Notes under the pieces: generated by a model
Told to the model about the DNA's origin: nothing
The model's database searches: none
What the model saw: the letters and a program-made list of their open reading frames with translations, nothing else
Program-made: the position numbers and the translations under genes
Source of the DNA: Deltaproteobacteria bacterium
Lineage (GTDB): Bacteria > Myxococcota_A > UBA9160 > UBA4427
NCBI GenBank assembly: GCA_029261855.1
Contig: JAJDAN010000089.1
Coordinates: 310,001-374,000, forward strand
Length of the DNA stretch: 64,000 bases
Direction of reading: 5' to 3'
Shown here: piece by piece, positions 49,111-57,445 of the stretch
How positions within the stretch are numbered: position 1 is the stretch's first letter
Layout: every line of letters begins with the position of its first letter

Positions 49111-50502
49111 ATGACGCCGAAGTCGACGCTGACCGGACTCGCCGATCTGGATCGGGCCCACGTCTTCCATCCCTACACATCGATCGCCGCCCAACAGGCG
49201 GACGGGCCGCGGGTCTGGGCCGAGGCCAAGGGCGTGTGGATTCGGGACGCCGAAGGCCGCGAGCTGATCGACGCCATGGCGGGGCTGTGGTGCGTCAGCG
49301 CGGGCTACGGAAGAGAAGAGATTGCCGATGCCATGGCCGACCAGGCCCGGCGCCTCTCGTACGCCCACGGCTTCCTGGCCAATGCGAACGAGCCAGCCAT
49401 TCGCCTGTCGGCCCGGCTGGCCGCCTTGACGCCTCCCGGCCTCGACCACGCCTTCTTCTGCAACTCGGGATCCGAGGCGAACGACACCCTCGTCAAGCTC
49501 GTCTGGTATTACTGGAACCTGCGCGAGCGACCCGGCAAGAAGAAGATCATCGCGCGCGACGGCGGCTACCACGGAGTGACCCTCGGCGCGACGAGCCTGT
49601 CCGGCCTTCCGCACATGCACGCGCTCTTCGACGCGCCTCTGCCTGGATTCCTGCACGTGCGGAAGCCCCACTTCTACCGCGAGGCGCGCCCCGACGAGGA
49701 CGAAGACGCTTTCAGTGCGCGCCTCGCCCGCGAGCTCGAAGAGCGGATCGTCGCCGAAGGTCCCGAGACTGTCGCGGCTTTCATCGGCGAGCCCCTGATG
49801 GCCGCCGGTGGCGTCGTCCCCCCGCCCCGGGGCTATTGGCCGAAGGTCCAGGACGTGCTGCGTCGGCACGAGGTATTGCTGATCGCCGACGAGGTCGTCT
49901 GCGGCTTCGGCCGCCTCGGCACGCCCTTCGGGTCGCACCACTACGGGATCGACCCGGACTTCATGACCGTCGCCAAGGGCCTCACCAGCGCCTACTTCCC
50001 GGTCTCCGCGGCCGTCGTCGCCGACCGCGTCTTCGACGTCCTGGCCGAAGGCTCGAAGGAACACGGCGCCCTCGCCCACGGCCATACGACCAGCCTGCAC
50101 CCGGTGGGGGCCGCCGCGGCCCTCGGGAACCTCGACATCCTCGAAGGCGAGGGCCTGCTGGGACGCGCCGCCGACCTGGGCCCGGGCTTTCAGAAACTGC
50201 TCAGCGACCGCTTCGGCGACCATTCCCTCGTCGGCGAGGTACGCGGTGAGGGTCTGATCGCCGCCATCGAACTCGTGGCGAACCGCGATAGCCGCGAACC
50301 CTTCCCTGCCGCGCGGAAGATCGGCCTGCGCCTGCATGAGCTCGGCCTCGAGGAAGGCGTGATCTGTAGAGCGCTCGGAGACTCGGTCGCATTCTGTCCG
50401 CCGCTCGTGATCTCGGAAGACGAGCTCGCTGAGGCGGTCGAGCGCCTCGGGCGGGCGCTCGAGCGACTCACCCACGAGCTCGAATCTTCGGGCGGCGCCT
50501 AG
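49111..50502 (+). CDS. Class III (omega) aminotransferase
   Basis: A 463-residue PLP enzyme of the class III aminotransferases. It has HVFHPYTSI at the N terminus, CNSGSEANDTLVKL (phosphate binding), YHGVTLGATSLSG, IADEVVCGFGRLG and the PLP-binding Lys289 in VAKGLTSAYFPVSA. Length and motifs fit beta-alanine/omega-amino acid:pyruvate transaminases, which interconvert amines and keto acids. ATG 49111 is 107 bp from the divergent sulfatase-like gene; TACCGT at 49073-49078 might be its -10 box. A VOC protein gene follows after 3 bp. Confidence 0.94.
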   Translation: MTPKSTLTGLADLDRAHVFHPYTSIAAQQADGPRVWAEAKGVWIRDAEGRELIDAMAGLWCVSAGYGREEIADAMADQARRLSYAHGFLANANEPAIRLSARLAALTPPGLDHAFFCNSGSEANDTLVKLVWYYWNLRERPGKKKIIARDGGYHGVTLGATSLSGLPHMHALFDAPLPGFLHVRKPHFYREARPDEDEDAFSARLARELEERIVAEGPETVAAFIGEPLMAAGGVVPPPRGYWPKVQDVLRRHEVLLIADEVVCGFGRLGTPFGSHHYGIDPDFMTVAKGLTSAYFPVSAAVVADRVFDVLAEGSKEHGALAHGHTTSLHPVGAAAALGNLDILEGEGLLGRAADLGPGFQKLLSDRFGDHSLVGEVRGEGLIAAIELVANRDSREPFPAARKIGLRLHELGLEEGVICRALGDSVAFCPPLVISEDELAEAVERLGRALERLTHELESSGGA

Positions 50503-50505
50503 GCG

Positions 50506-50910
50506 ATGTCGGAGACCCCCTGGACGACGGCTCCCATTCTCGGCGTGTCCGACGTGAACGCCGCCGCGCACTACTGGTGCGACGTGCTCGGCTTCGAACT
50601 GTCCGGGCCGATCTTCGCGGGTGTTGGCGAACCCGAGGCCGGCGGCGTCTACGCCATCGTGCAGCGAAACGGTTGTGAGGTGCACCTGCAGATCCGCAGG
50701 CTCACTCCGCCCGACCCCGCCCGGGCCCGAGAAAGAAGCGAGACTGACATCTACCTGAGGGTCGACGACCTGCCCGCGGTCTACGACGACCTCCTCCAAC
50801 GCGGAGCCGAGGTGTGGGGACCGCCCAAGCGCGCGCCCTACGGCATCCTGGAGATCCGCGTGACCGACCCGAACGGCTACCGGCTCACGTTCGGAGAACG
50901 CGAAGCCTGA
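50506..50910 (+). CDS. VOC-superfamily (glyoxalase/bleomycin-resistance) protein
   Basis: A 134-residue two-module VOC protein: ILGVSDVNAAAHYWCDVLGFEL begins module one and YLRVDDLPAVYDDLLQRGAEVWG module two, ending with TDPNGYRLTFGE, whose Glu is a usual metal ligand. Members include glyoxalase I, extradiol dioxygenases and antibiotic-binding proteins; this one lacks other specificity marks. It begins 3 bp after the aminotransferase and its 3' end overlaps the antiparallel RND gene by 34 bp. Probably cotranscribed with the aminotransferase. Confidence 0.92.
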   Translation: MSETPWTTAPILGVSDVNAAAHYWCDVLGFELSGPIFAGVGEPEAGGVYAIVQRNGCEVHLQIRRLTPPDPARARERSETDIYLRVDDLPAVYDDLLQRGAEVWGPPKRAPYGILEIRVTDPNGYRLTFGEREA

Positions 50911-53900
50911 AGGGCCGAGACCGGCTCCTCGTCTGACTCCGCGGGAGACCGCCATCGTGCCGTCAGATCGTCGAGGATCAGGTAGCCGCAGGGCACCAGG
51001 AACAGGGTCACGATCGCCGCGCACAAGACGCCGTATCCCAGCGCGATCGCCATCGGAATGAATGGCCGTGCCGCCACTGAAGCTTCGAACATCAGGGGGA
51101 CGAGCCCGATGAAGGTGGTCAGCGAGGTCAGGACGATCGGCCGGAAGCGAACGACTCCGGCTTCCTGCACCGATTCGACGAGGCCGCGACCCTGCTCGCG
51201 CTGGCCGTTGATGTAGTGCACGAGTACGAGCGAGGCATTCACGACCACGCCGGAAAGCGCCACGATCCCGAGCACCGAGAAGAACACGATGTCCCAGCCC
51301 ATGATGAGGTGACCCAGGATGGCGCCGACGGCGCCGAAGGGGATCACGCTCATGATGACGAGAGGCTGCAGGTAGGACCGCAGGGGAACCGCCAGCAGCG
51401 CGTAGATGAGCAGCAGTGCGATCACCGCACCTCGCGCCAGTCCCCCGATGGCTTTGGACTGCTCGCGCTGCTCGCCGTCGAGTTGGTAACTGACACCCGG
51501 GTACTTCGCGAGGATGCCCGGCAGCAGAACCTGGACCTCCGAGATGATGCGCTCGGGCGTGATGACCGACCGGTCCACCTCTCCCGTCACGCGAACCACG
51601 CGCTGTCGGTCGGTGCGCCGGATCGTCGCGAAGCCCCGGCCGAGGCTGGCGTCCGCCACGGCGTCGAAGGGAACCTCGACGCCCTCGCGCGTGCGGATCC
51701 GCATGTCCTCGAGCGAACCCAGGGAACGCCGCTCGAGTTCCGGGTAGCGCACCATCACCTTGATATCGTCGCGCCCGCGCTGCACACGTTGCACCTCTTC
51801 GCCGTAGAAGGCCTGTCGGACCTGCCTTCCGAGGTCGCTCTGGGTGAGCCCGAGCATCCGCGCCTCGTCGCGGATCGTGAGCCGCACCTCCTGCTTGCCG
51901 GCCCGGAACGAGTCCGCGATGTCCGTGACGCCGCGATAGGTCGCGAGCAGCTCGCGCAGCTCGGTTGCGGCCAGAGTCAGGTCCTCGATGGTGCCACCCT
52001 GCAGCATGAAGTTGAGCGGCTCTCCAGCCGAGAACGAATCCGACGAGAACGCCAGCTCGACGGCGTCCGGGATCGCTCCCACGTGATCCCGGAACCGGCG
52101 CGTGATCTCCTTGGCGCCGACGTCCCGATCGCGTGCCGGCGTCAGCTGCAGGAAGAAGCTCGCGAGGTGGGCGCCGCCCACGTTGACGGACATGTCGGGA
52201 GGGCCGCCGATGAGATGCAGCTGCTTGCCGATGGTCGCGACCGTCCGGAGGATGACGGGCTTCTCCGGGAACTCCTGCCGAAACTCCGCCTGGAGTGCGT
52301 CGGAAGCCACCTGCAGCTGCGCGACCGCCGCCTCGGTCTGCTCGAGCGGCGTACCCTGGGGCATGGTCAGGGTCGCGGTGACGGTGTCGCCTTCCACCGC
52401 AGGGAAGAACTGGTAACGCATGCGACCGCTCGCGAAGAGCGCGACGGTCAGCACGACCAGGCCGAGGGCGATGGCGGCGGTCACGTAGCGCCACTCGAGT
52501 GCGCGCGCGAGCGCCGCGCCGTAGCTTTCGCGACCGACGCGCTGGAGCCAGTCGGCCATGCCGCCCTGGAAGCTCATCCAAGCTGCCACCACGCGGTTCG
52601 GCCGGCCGCGCTTGGAATCGATCCGCCGGTGTGCGAGGTGCGCCGGCAGGATCAGCTGCGATTCCAGCAGCGAGAAGAACAGACAGATGATCGCCGTGAT
52701 GCCCAACCAGCCGAAGAAGTTCCCCATGCGCCCGGGCACGATGATCAGCGGAATGAAGGCGGCGACGGTGGTCATCACGCCGAAGAAGACAGGGACGTAG
52801 ACGTCCAGGGTGCCCTGGATCGCCGCGTCCGCCTGGCTCTCGGATCTTCCCTCTCGAGAGTGGACGCTCTCCCCGATCACGATCGCGTCGTCGACGAGGA
52901 TGCCCAGCACCAGGATGAAGGCCATCACCGTCAGCGTGCTGATGGAGATCCCGAGCGCCGGGAAGCACATGATCGCGCCCAGGAGTGAGATCGGGACGCC
53001 TGCCGCAACCCACATGGCGAGTCGGAAGCGCAGGAAGAGCGCGAGAATCGCAACCACCAGCAGGAGCCCGCTGCGCGCGTTGGAGCTCAACGCGTCGAGG
53101 CGCGCGACGAGGTCCGCGGAAGCGTCGCGAAAGATGGTGACCTCGATGCCTTCGGGAACGGTGCGCCGGAACTCGGCGAGCCAGGGCTTCACCTCGCCGA
53201 CGATGTCGAGGATGTCCTCCTCCCCGATCCGATCCACCTGGACGATGACCGCCGGCTTGCCGTCGAAGCGCGCCATCAGGTCGACGTCCTCGAAGCCGTC
53301 CACCGCTGTCGCGATCTCTCCCAGGCTCAGACTCGTGCCGTCGTTGCGCGTCAGCACCACGATCTTCTCGAAGTCCGCACCGAAGTAGGCCTGCCCAACA
53401 CTGCGCAACAGGATCTCGCCGCCACCCGTCTTGACGGAGCCACCGGGCAGATCCAGCGACGAGGTTCGGATCGCCTCGGCCACCTGGTCCAGGGTGAGCC
53501 CATGCCGGCGCAGGGTCTCCTCGGGCACCTCGATCGAGATCTCGTAGGGCCGCACGTAGTCGAAGCGCACCTGGGAGACGCCGGGCAGCATGGCGATCTC
53601 GTCGCGGGCGCGCTGACCGAGGATGCGCAGGGTGCGCTCGTCGGCATCGCCGGCGATCGCGATCATCGCCGCCAGGCCCTGCATCAGCACCTTCGACACC
53701 ACCGCGCGCTCGGTGTTCTCGGGGAAGGTGTCGATGCCCTGGACGCGATTGTCGATCTCACTCAGAGCCGCGTCCGCGTCGCTGCCGACGATGAGCTCGA
53801 CGGTCACCACGCAGGCACCCTCGACCGCGAGGGAGCTGATGCGGTCGACGTCCGGCGTGCCCTCGATGGCCTCCTCGATGCGCAGACACACCGATTGCTC

Positions 53901-54080
53901 GGTCTCTTCGGGAGTGGCCCCCAGATACTCGACGCTGACCCGGATCAGGTCCGAGTCGATGGCCGGGAACTCTTCCTGCCGGATGGTCGGCAGCATGATC
54001 AGACCGCCGACGACGAGCACCAGCATCAGCAGGTTGGCGGCGATCGGGTTGTGGACGAACCAGGCGATGATTCGGCTCAC
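50877..54080 (-). CDS. RND efflux transporter, inner-membrane pump subunit
   Basis: A 1067-residue AcrB/MexB-superfamily pump with 12 membrane helices (one at the N terminus, then helices 2-6 at about 335-480, helix 7 near 530, and 8-12 near 870-1030) and two large periplasmic loops. TM4 has the proton-relay residues in FILVLGILVDDAIVIGESV (the Asp-Asp pair). Sequence resembles the heavy-metal-unrelated, AcrB/Mdt-like family common in marine bacteria. Substrate cannot be inferred. ATG 54080 overlaps the adaptor stop (ATGA). No outer-membrane TolC-like gene is in the window. The 3' end overlaps the VOC gene by 34 bp. Confidence 0.94.
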   Translation of the reverse strand: MSRIIAWFVHNPIAANLLMLVLVVGGLIMLPTIRQEEFPAIDSDLIRVSVEYLGATPEETEQSVCLRIEEAIEGTPDVDRISSLAVEGACVVTVELIVGSDADAALSEIDNRVQGIDTFPENTERAVVSKVLMQGLAAMIAIAGDADERTLRILGQRARDEIAMLPGVSQVRFDYVRPYEISIEVPEETLRRHGLTLDQVAEAIRTSSLDLPGGSVKTGGGEILLRSVGQAYFGADFEKIVVLTRNDGTSLSLGEIATAVDGFEDVDLMARFDGKPAVIVQVDRIGEEDILDIVGEVKPWLAEFRRTVPEGIEVTIFRDASADLVARLDALSSNARSGLLLVVAILALFLRFRLAMWVAAGVPISLLGAIMCFPALGISISTLTVMAFILVLGILVDDAIVIGESVHSREGRSESQADAAIQGTLDVYVPVFFGVMTTVAAFIPLIIVPGRMGNFFGWLGITAIICLFFSLLESQLILPAHLAHRRIDSKRGRPNRVVAAWMSFQGGMADWLQRVGRESYGAALARALEWRYVTAAIALGLVVLTVALFASGRMRYQFFPAVEGDTVTATLTMPQGTPLEQTEAAVAQLQVASDALQAEFRQEFPEKPVILRTVATIGKQLHLIGGPPDMSVNVGGAHLASFFLQLTPARDRDVGAKEITRRFRDHVGAIPDAVELAFSSDSFSAGEPLNFMLQGGTIEDLTLAATELRELLATYRGVTDIADSFRAGKQEVRLTIRDEARMLGLTQSDLGRQVRQAFYGEEVQRVQRGRDDIKVMVRYPELERRSLGSLEDMRIRTREGVEVPFDAVADASLGRGFATIRRTDRQRVVRVTGEVDRSVITPERIISEVQVLLPGILAKYPGVSYQLDGEQREQSKAIGGLARGAVIALLLIYALLAVPLRSYLQPLVIMSVIPFGAVGAILGHLIMGWDIVFFSVLGIVALSGVVVNASLVLVHYINGQREQGRGLVESVQEAGVVRFRPIVLTSLTTFIGLVPLMFEASVAARPFIPMAIALGYGVLCAAIVTLFLVPCGYLILDDLTARWRSPAESDEEPVSALQASRSPNVSR

Positions 54081-55321
54081 GAGCCGGCGACCTCGTCCAC
54101 GGACAGGGGCTGCACCTTCATGCCCTCGACCACCACCTGGATCGGCGACACGACGATCCGGTCTTCCGGAAGGAGTTCTCCGCGGACGAGCACTTCGTCC
54201 CGGTCGATGCGAAGCACCTCGACATCGCGGTGGTGCAGACGATCGGCGCCGTCCACAACGAGCAGGCGACTCCCGTCCCGCATGGCGGAGCGCGGCACCA
54301 CGAGAACGTTCTCGGCGATCTGCCCGTCGATCTCGGCGCGGACGAACATCCCCACCGCCAGCGGGGCGCGGGGCCGACCGGCGCTGCCGGCCGCTTCACC
54401 GTCCTCCCGTTCCTCGCCGTCCTCCCGTTCCTCGTCGTCTTCCCTGGTCTCCGACTGGGTGCCGTACGGGTCCTCGACGCGCGCGACCACGTGGACCATG
54501 CGGCTGCGCGCGTCGATCTCGCCCTCGGTCCGTACGACCCGACCGGTCCAGACGTGCTCGCGTCCGGCGAAGTTCGCGCGCAAGCGGACGCGGGGCCCGG
54601 CGCCCTCGGACGCGGTCCCGCGCATGCCCGACAGCTCGAGGTAGGCCAGCTGCCGATCGGCCAGCGGCAGCCGGATCTCGGCAAAGTCCGTGGCGTAGAG
54701 CATCGCGATCGACACGCCCCGCGAGACGAACTGCCCGACGTCCACGCGCTCTTCGCGCACGCGACCGTCGAAGGGCGCACGCAGCTCCGTTCGCGCGACG
54801 TCACGCCCGGCCTGTTCGAGAGAGACCCTGGCCGCCTCGAGGGTGGCGTCGGCCACACGCCGGGCGCGGCGCGCATTGCTGAGCTGCGAGGGACTGTTGG
54901 CGTTCGAGCGCGCGAGCCCTTGCTGTCGCTTCAGCTCGGCCACGGCGTGTTCGGCTTCGCCCTCGGCGCGGGCCACGTCCGCGTGGGCGCGCGCGAGGCT
55001 CGCCGCGTAATCCCGCGCATCGACGCGCACCAGTACGTCGCCCTCGGCGAAGAAGCCGCCGGACACCAGCGCCGGCGAAACCCAGGTGACGGGACCGGAC
55101 ACCTCGGGGACCAGCTCGCTCTCGGTACGAGGCGCGACCGTTCCCTGGCTTCGCACCTGCATCCGGACGTCCCCGGGATGCGCGGCAATCGCCCGAACGA
55201 TGGGAAGCACCTCTTCCGGCGCCACACTCTCGACTTCGGGCGCGGTCACCAGCAGCGCGACGGCGAAGAGCCCGGCGGCAGCCAGGACGGCGAACGGCAG
55301 CGCGATCTTCTTGCGGTTCAT
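54077..55321 (-). CDS. RND periplasmic adaptor (membrane fusion) protein
   Basis: A 414-residue HlyD/AcrA-type adaptor with an N-terminal anchor (about 6-27). It has the barrel-sandwich start RSQGTVAPRTESELVPEVSG, an alpha hairpin (about 105-160, Ala/Arg/Glu-rich), the lipoyl return TELRAPFDGRVREERVDVGQFV and beta-barrel segments. A tandem acidic insertion (REDDEEREDGEEREDGEA, about 285-305) is unusual for the family and comes from direct repeats in the DNA near 54405-54440. ATG 55321 overlaps the regulator gene's stop by four bases. Works with the downstream pump gene. Confidence 0.93.
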   Translation of the reverse strand: MNRKKIALPFAVLAAAGLFAVALLVTAPEVESVAPEEVLPIVRAIAAHPGDVRMQVRSQGTVAPRTESELVPEVSGPVTWVSPALVSGGFFAEGDVLVRVDARDYAASLARAHADVARAEGEAEHAVAELKRQQGLARSNANSPSQLSNARRARRVADATLEAARVSLEQAGRDVARTELRAPFDGRVREERVDVGQFVSRGVSIAMLYATDFAEIRLPLADRQLAYLELSGMRGTASEGAGPRVRLRANFAGREHVWTGRVVRTEGEIDARSRMVHVVARVEDPYGTQSETREDDEEREDGEEREDGEAAGSAGRPRAPLAVGMFVRAEIDGQIAENVLVVPRSAMRDGSRLLVVDGADRLHHRDVEVLRIDRDEVLVRGELLPEDRIVVSPIQVVVEGMKVQPLSVDEVAGS

Positions 55322-56067
55322 CTTCGGCGGGCTCCCTCGACTCTGTCTTCCTCTCGCCGACGATCGCGCTCGGCCTCGAGGATCGCGACGGCCTGGATGC
55401 GCACGGCTCGCGTGAGGTCGTAGACGGCATTCGCAGCGGCGGGACCGTCGCGCTCGGCCATCGCCTTCGCGATGGCGCCCAGCAGGGGGGCGCGCTCGGC
55501 GTCGGGCGGCCGAAGCAGCGTTTTGTGGTTCTCGATTCGCTCGATGAACTCCGTGTGAAGCCCCCGGCGGACCAGGGCGAAGATCATGTTCTGACTGGCT
55601 TCGACGAAGAGCTCGCTCAGCTCCTGGATCCGCTCGTGCTCTTCCAACACGGGCAGGTCGTCGTGGGTCAACTGCGCGAGGATGGCGGCGACACGTGCGC
55701 GCTGCTCATCATCGGCCCGCTCGGCCGCCAGCCGTGCCGCGTGCGAGAACAATCCTCCAAAGACCTCGAAGATCTGGTCGAAGAGGTGCGGATCGGGCGG
55801 GTTGTCGAGTTCCATCAGGTGCCGGACGATGTCCAGGCTCGCCTCTTCGATGGGGGCCGCGCGCGCGCCGCCGCGGCGGATCTCGGCGATGCCCAGCTGC
55901 TCGAGCTTCTTCAGCGCTTCGCGCACCGCGCCGCGGTGAGTGTCGAAGCGTTCGGCCAGCTCGCGCTCGGACGGCAGGCGGTCTCCGGCCTGGTAGCGAC
56001 CGCGAAGGATCTCGTCCCTCAGCTCGGAGCTGATCCGGTCGGTGACGGAAGGCGGCCTGCCCTGCAT
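55318..56067 (-). CDS. GntR/FadR-family transcriptional regulator
   Basis: A 249-residue regulator. The N-terminal winged helix (about 8-75) contains GDRLPSERELAERFDTHRGAVREALKKLEQLG, classic GntR. The C-terminal all-helical FCD-type ligand-binding domain (about 85-230) has the family's HDDLPVLEEHERI and NMIFALVRRGL stretches. It is the first gene of a coupled operon with the adaptor and pump (ATGA overlaps). A perfect palindrome 48 bp upstream contains two TTGGTCSGACCAA sites, the form bound by FadR-type proteins, so it probably represses its own operon until an effector (perhaps a fatty or carboxylic acid) releases it. Confidence 0.92.
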   Translation of the reverse strand: MQGRPPSVTDRISSELRDEILRGRYQAGDRLPSERELAERFDTHRGAVREALKKLEQLGIAEIRRGGARAAPIEEASLDIVRHLMELDNPPDPHLFDQIFEVFGGLFSHAARLAAERADDEQRARVAAILAQLTHDDLPVLEEHERIQELSELFVEASQNMIFALVRRGLHTEFIERIENHKTLLRPPDAERAPLLGAIAKAMAERDGPAAANAVYDLTRAVRIQAVAILEAERDRRREEDRVEGARRR

Positions 56068-56114
56068 GGAGCCCTCGGCTCGATGGCTCCGGGGCGCGAC
56101 GGGGCACTTCGAGT

Positions 56115-56145
56115 TTTTGGTCGGACCAATTTGGTCCGACCAAAA
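56115..56145. promoter_or_regulatory. Perfect 31-bp palindrome, double GntR/FadR-type operator
   Basis: TTTTGGTCGGACCAA (56115-56129), one base, then its exact reverse complement (56131-56145). Each half is itself a 13-bp TTGGTC-S-GACCAA site (56117-56129 and 56131-56143), so two operator sites sit side by side. It lies between the stop of the glycosyltransferase gene and the regulator gene. There is no T run to act as a terminator. Confidence 0.85.
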
Positions 56146-57369
56146 CTAGCGATCCGATCCGGACGTCGCAACACCCCCGGCGCGCTTCGCCCCGGCGCTC
56201 CGCGCGTAATCGATGGCTGCCACGACGTTCTCCATGTAGCTGTGGATGTTGTAGCGGTGCTCGATGACCCAGCGGGAATGGGCACTCATCTGCGCCAACA
56301 GCTCGGGGTCGCTCAGGATCTGATCGAGGCGGGCCTCGAGCGCTTGCCGGTCTCCCACCGGCAGCAGGTAGCCGTTGGCCCCTTCTTCGACGAGGTCGAC
56401 CTCGCATCCGTCGGCCTCCGTGGCGAGCACCGGCAGGCCGTGTGCCATCGCCTCGGAGATCGCCAGTCCACCGAGACCCGGCAGGACGAAGATGTCGCCC
56501 AGCTCGAAGTACGCGTGGATGTCATCGATGACCTGGCCCGCGAAGATCACGCCCTCGATGTCGAGCCCGGCGACCTCCCGCTCGAGTGCCGCCCGGTGGG
56601 ATCCGCCTCCGACGATCAACAGACGCAGATCGGGATGGCGGGGCGACAGCGCCGCGTAGGCGTGGATCAGATCTTCCAGTCGCTTGGGCGGTATCAACGC
56701 GCCGACGAACAGCAGCACGCGCTTGCCCTCGAGCCCGTACTCACGTCGCAGCGCATCCGCGCGCCCGAGCGACGCCTCGGTGGCACGGAGCACGTGGTCC
56801 GTGTCCACGCAGTTCACCGCCCGGAACTGGCGCTCCTTGGGAAATCCACAGCGATCGAAGTATTCGAGCGCAATCGAGCTGTAGCCGAGCAGCGCCGTCG
56901 CGCGGCTCTCCATCTGCCTCACCAACCACCGGAACAGGCGCTGGGAGCGGGACAGCGCCTGGCTGCCTCTCAGCTCGCCGAGCGTCCACCACACGACGGG
57001 CGTCCGCGTGAGCCCCGCGTAGGCGAACACGAGGAAGTTGTTGAACAGGTTGCTGCCGCCTTCGGAGAGGATCACGTCCGGGCGTTCGCGAAAGAGATGG
57101 ATCGGCAGGCTGGGGCACAGCGGCATGGGGATGGCGTTGTCATCGCGGGCGAGGTCGAAACGGATCGTCGCGAGTTCGCGGTGTTCGAAGCCCGTCAGTT
57201 GCTTGCCATTGACCGCCTTGGTGCCTGGAAAGTCGCCACCGTGCAGCGCGAGGAAACGGATCCCGGGCCAGCTCGCGAGTCGACGGAAGACGGGGGTGCG
57301 CCAGTGCTGGAGGACCCGGTAGGTCAGGACGACCTTCGTCTCTGCGCGCGTGAATTTCGATTCGGTCAT
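56146..57369 (-). CDS. Family 4-like glycosyltransferase
   Basis: A 407-residue GT-B glycosyltransferase. The N-terminal domain starts VVLTYRVLQHWRTPVFRRL and includes VILSEGGSNLFNNF. The C-terminal donor-binding domain has LLFVGALIPPKRLEDLIHAY, RLLIVGGGSHRAALE and the nucleotide-sugar site DIFVLPGLGGLAISEAMAHGLPV (an E-x7-E type motif variant). It transfers a sugar from an activated donor to a cell-surface glycan or lipid. ATG 57369 begins MTESKFTR; longer upstream starts look spurious. It is divergent from the beta-propeller gene; its stop abuts the regulator operator. Confidence 0.9.
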   Translation of the reverse strand: MTESKFTRAETKVVLTYRVLQHWRTPVFRRLASWPGIRFLALHGGDFPGTKAVNGKQLTGFEHRELATIRFDLARDDNAIPMPLCPSLPIHLFRERPDVILSEGGSNLFNNFLVFAYAGLTRTPVVWWTLGELRGSQALSRSQRLFRWLVRQMESRATALLGYSSIALEYFDRCGFPKERQFRAVNCVDTDHVLRATEASLGRADALRREYGLEGKRVLLFVGALIPPKRLEDLIHAYAALSPRHPDLRLLIVGGGSHRAALEREVAGLDIEGVIFAGQVIDDIHAYFELGDIFVLPGLGGLAISEAMAHGLPVLATEADGCEVDLVEEGANGYLLPVGDRQALEARLDQILSDPELLAQMSAHSRWVIEHRYNIHSYMENVVAAIDYARSAGAKRAGGVATSGSDR

Positions 57370-57433
57370 GAGCTGAGGCCGCGAGGAGCGGCCCGCGAGC
57401 TTAACGCAGGGTCGGGAACCCGCGCGCTCGTGG

Positions 57434-57439
57434 TAGAAT
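57434..57439 (+). promoter_or_regulatory. Candidate -10 element TAGAAT, leaderless start
   Basis: TAGAAT ends 6 bases before GTG 57446, leaving no space for a Shine-Dalgarno. The GCGCTCGTGG preceding it also precedes the TAGAAT box at 26842. Confidence 0.5.
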
Positions 57440-57445
57440 GGGCCG

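Noticed and set aside
49000-53013. A 1337-codon minus-strand open frame spanning the aminotransferase and RND genes
   Set aside because: It crosses two clear genes in the wrong frame, has no ribosome site and no recognisable domain. The aminotransferase and pump have intact catalytic motifs.
56115-56145. The 31-bp palindrome as an intrinsic terminator of the glycosyltransferase gene
   Set aside because: It is a strong stem but is not followed by a T run on the minus strand, and its two FadR-type half-sites fit an operator for the next gene better.
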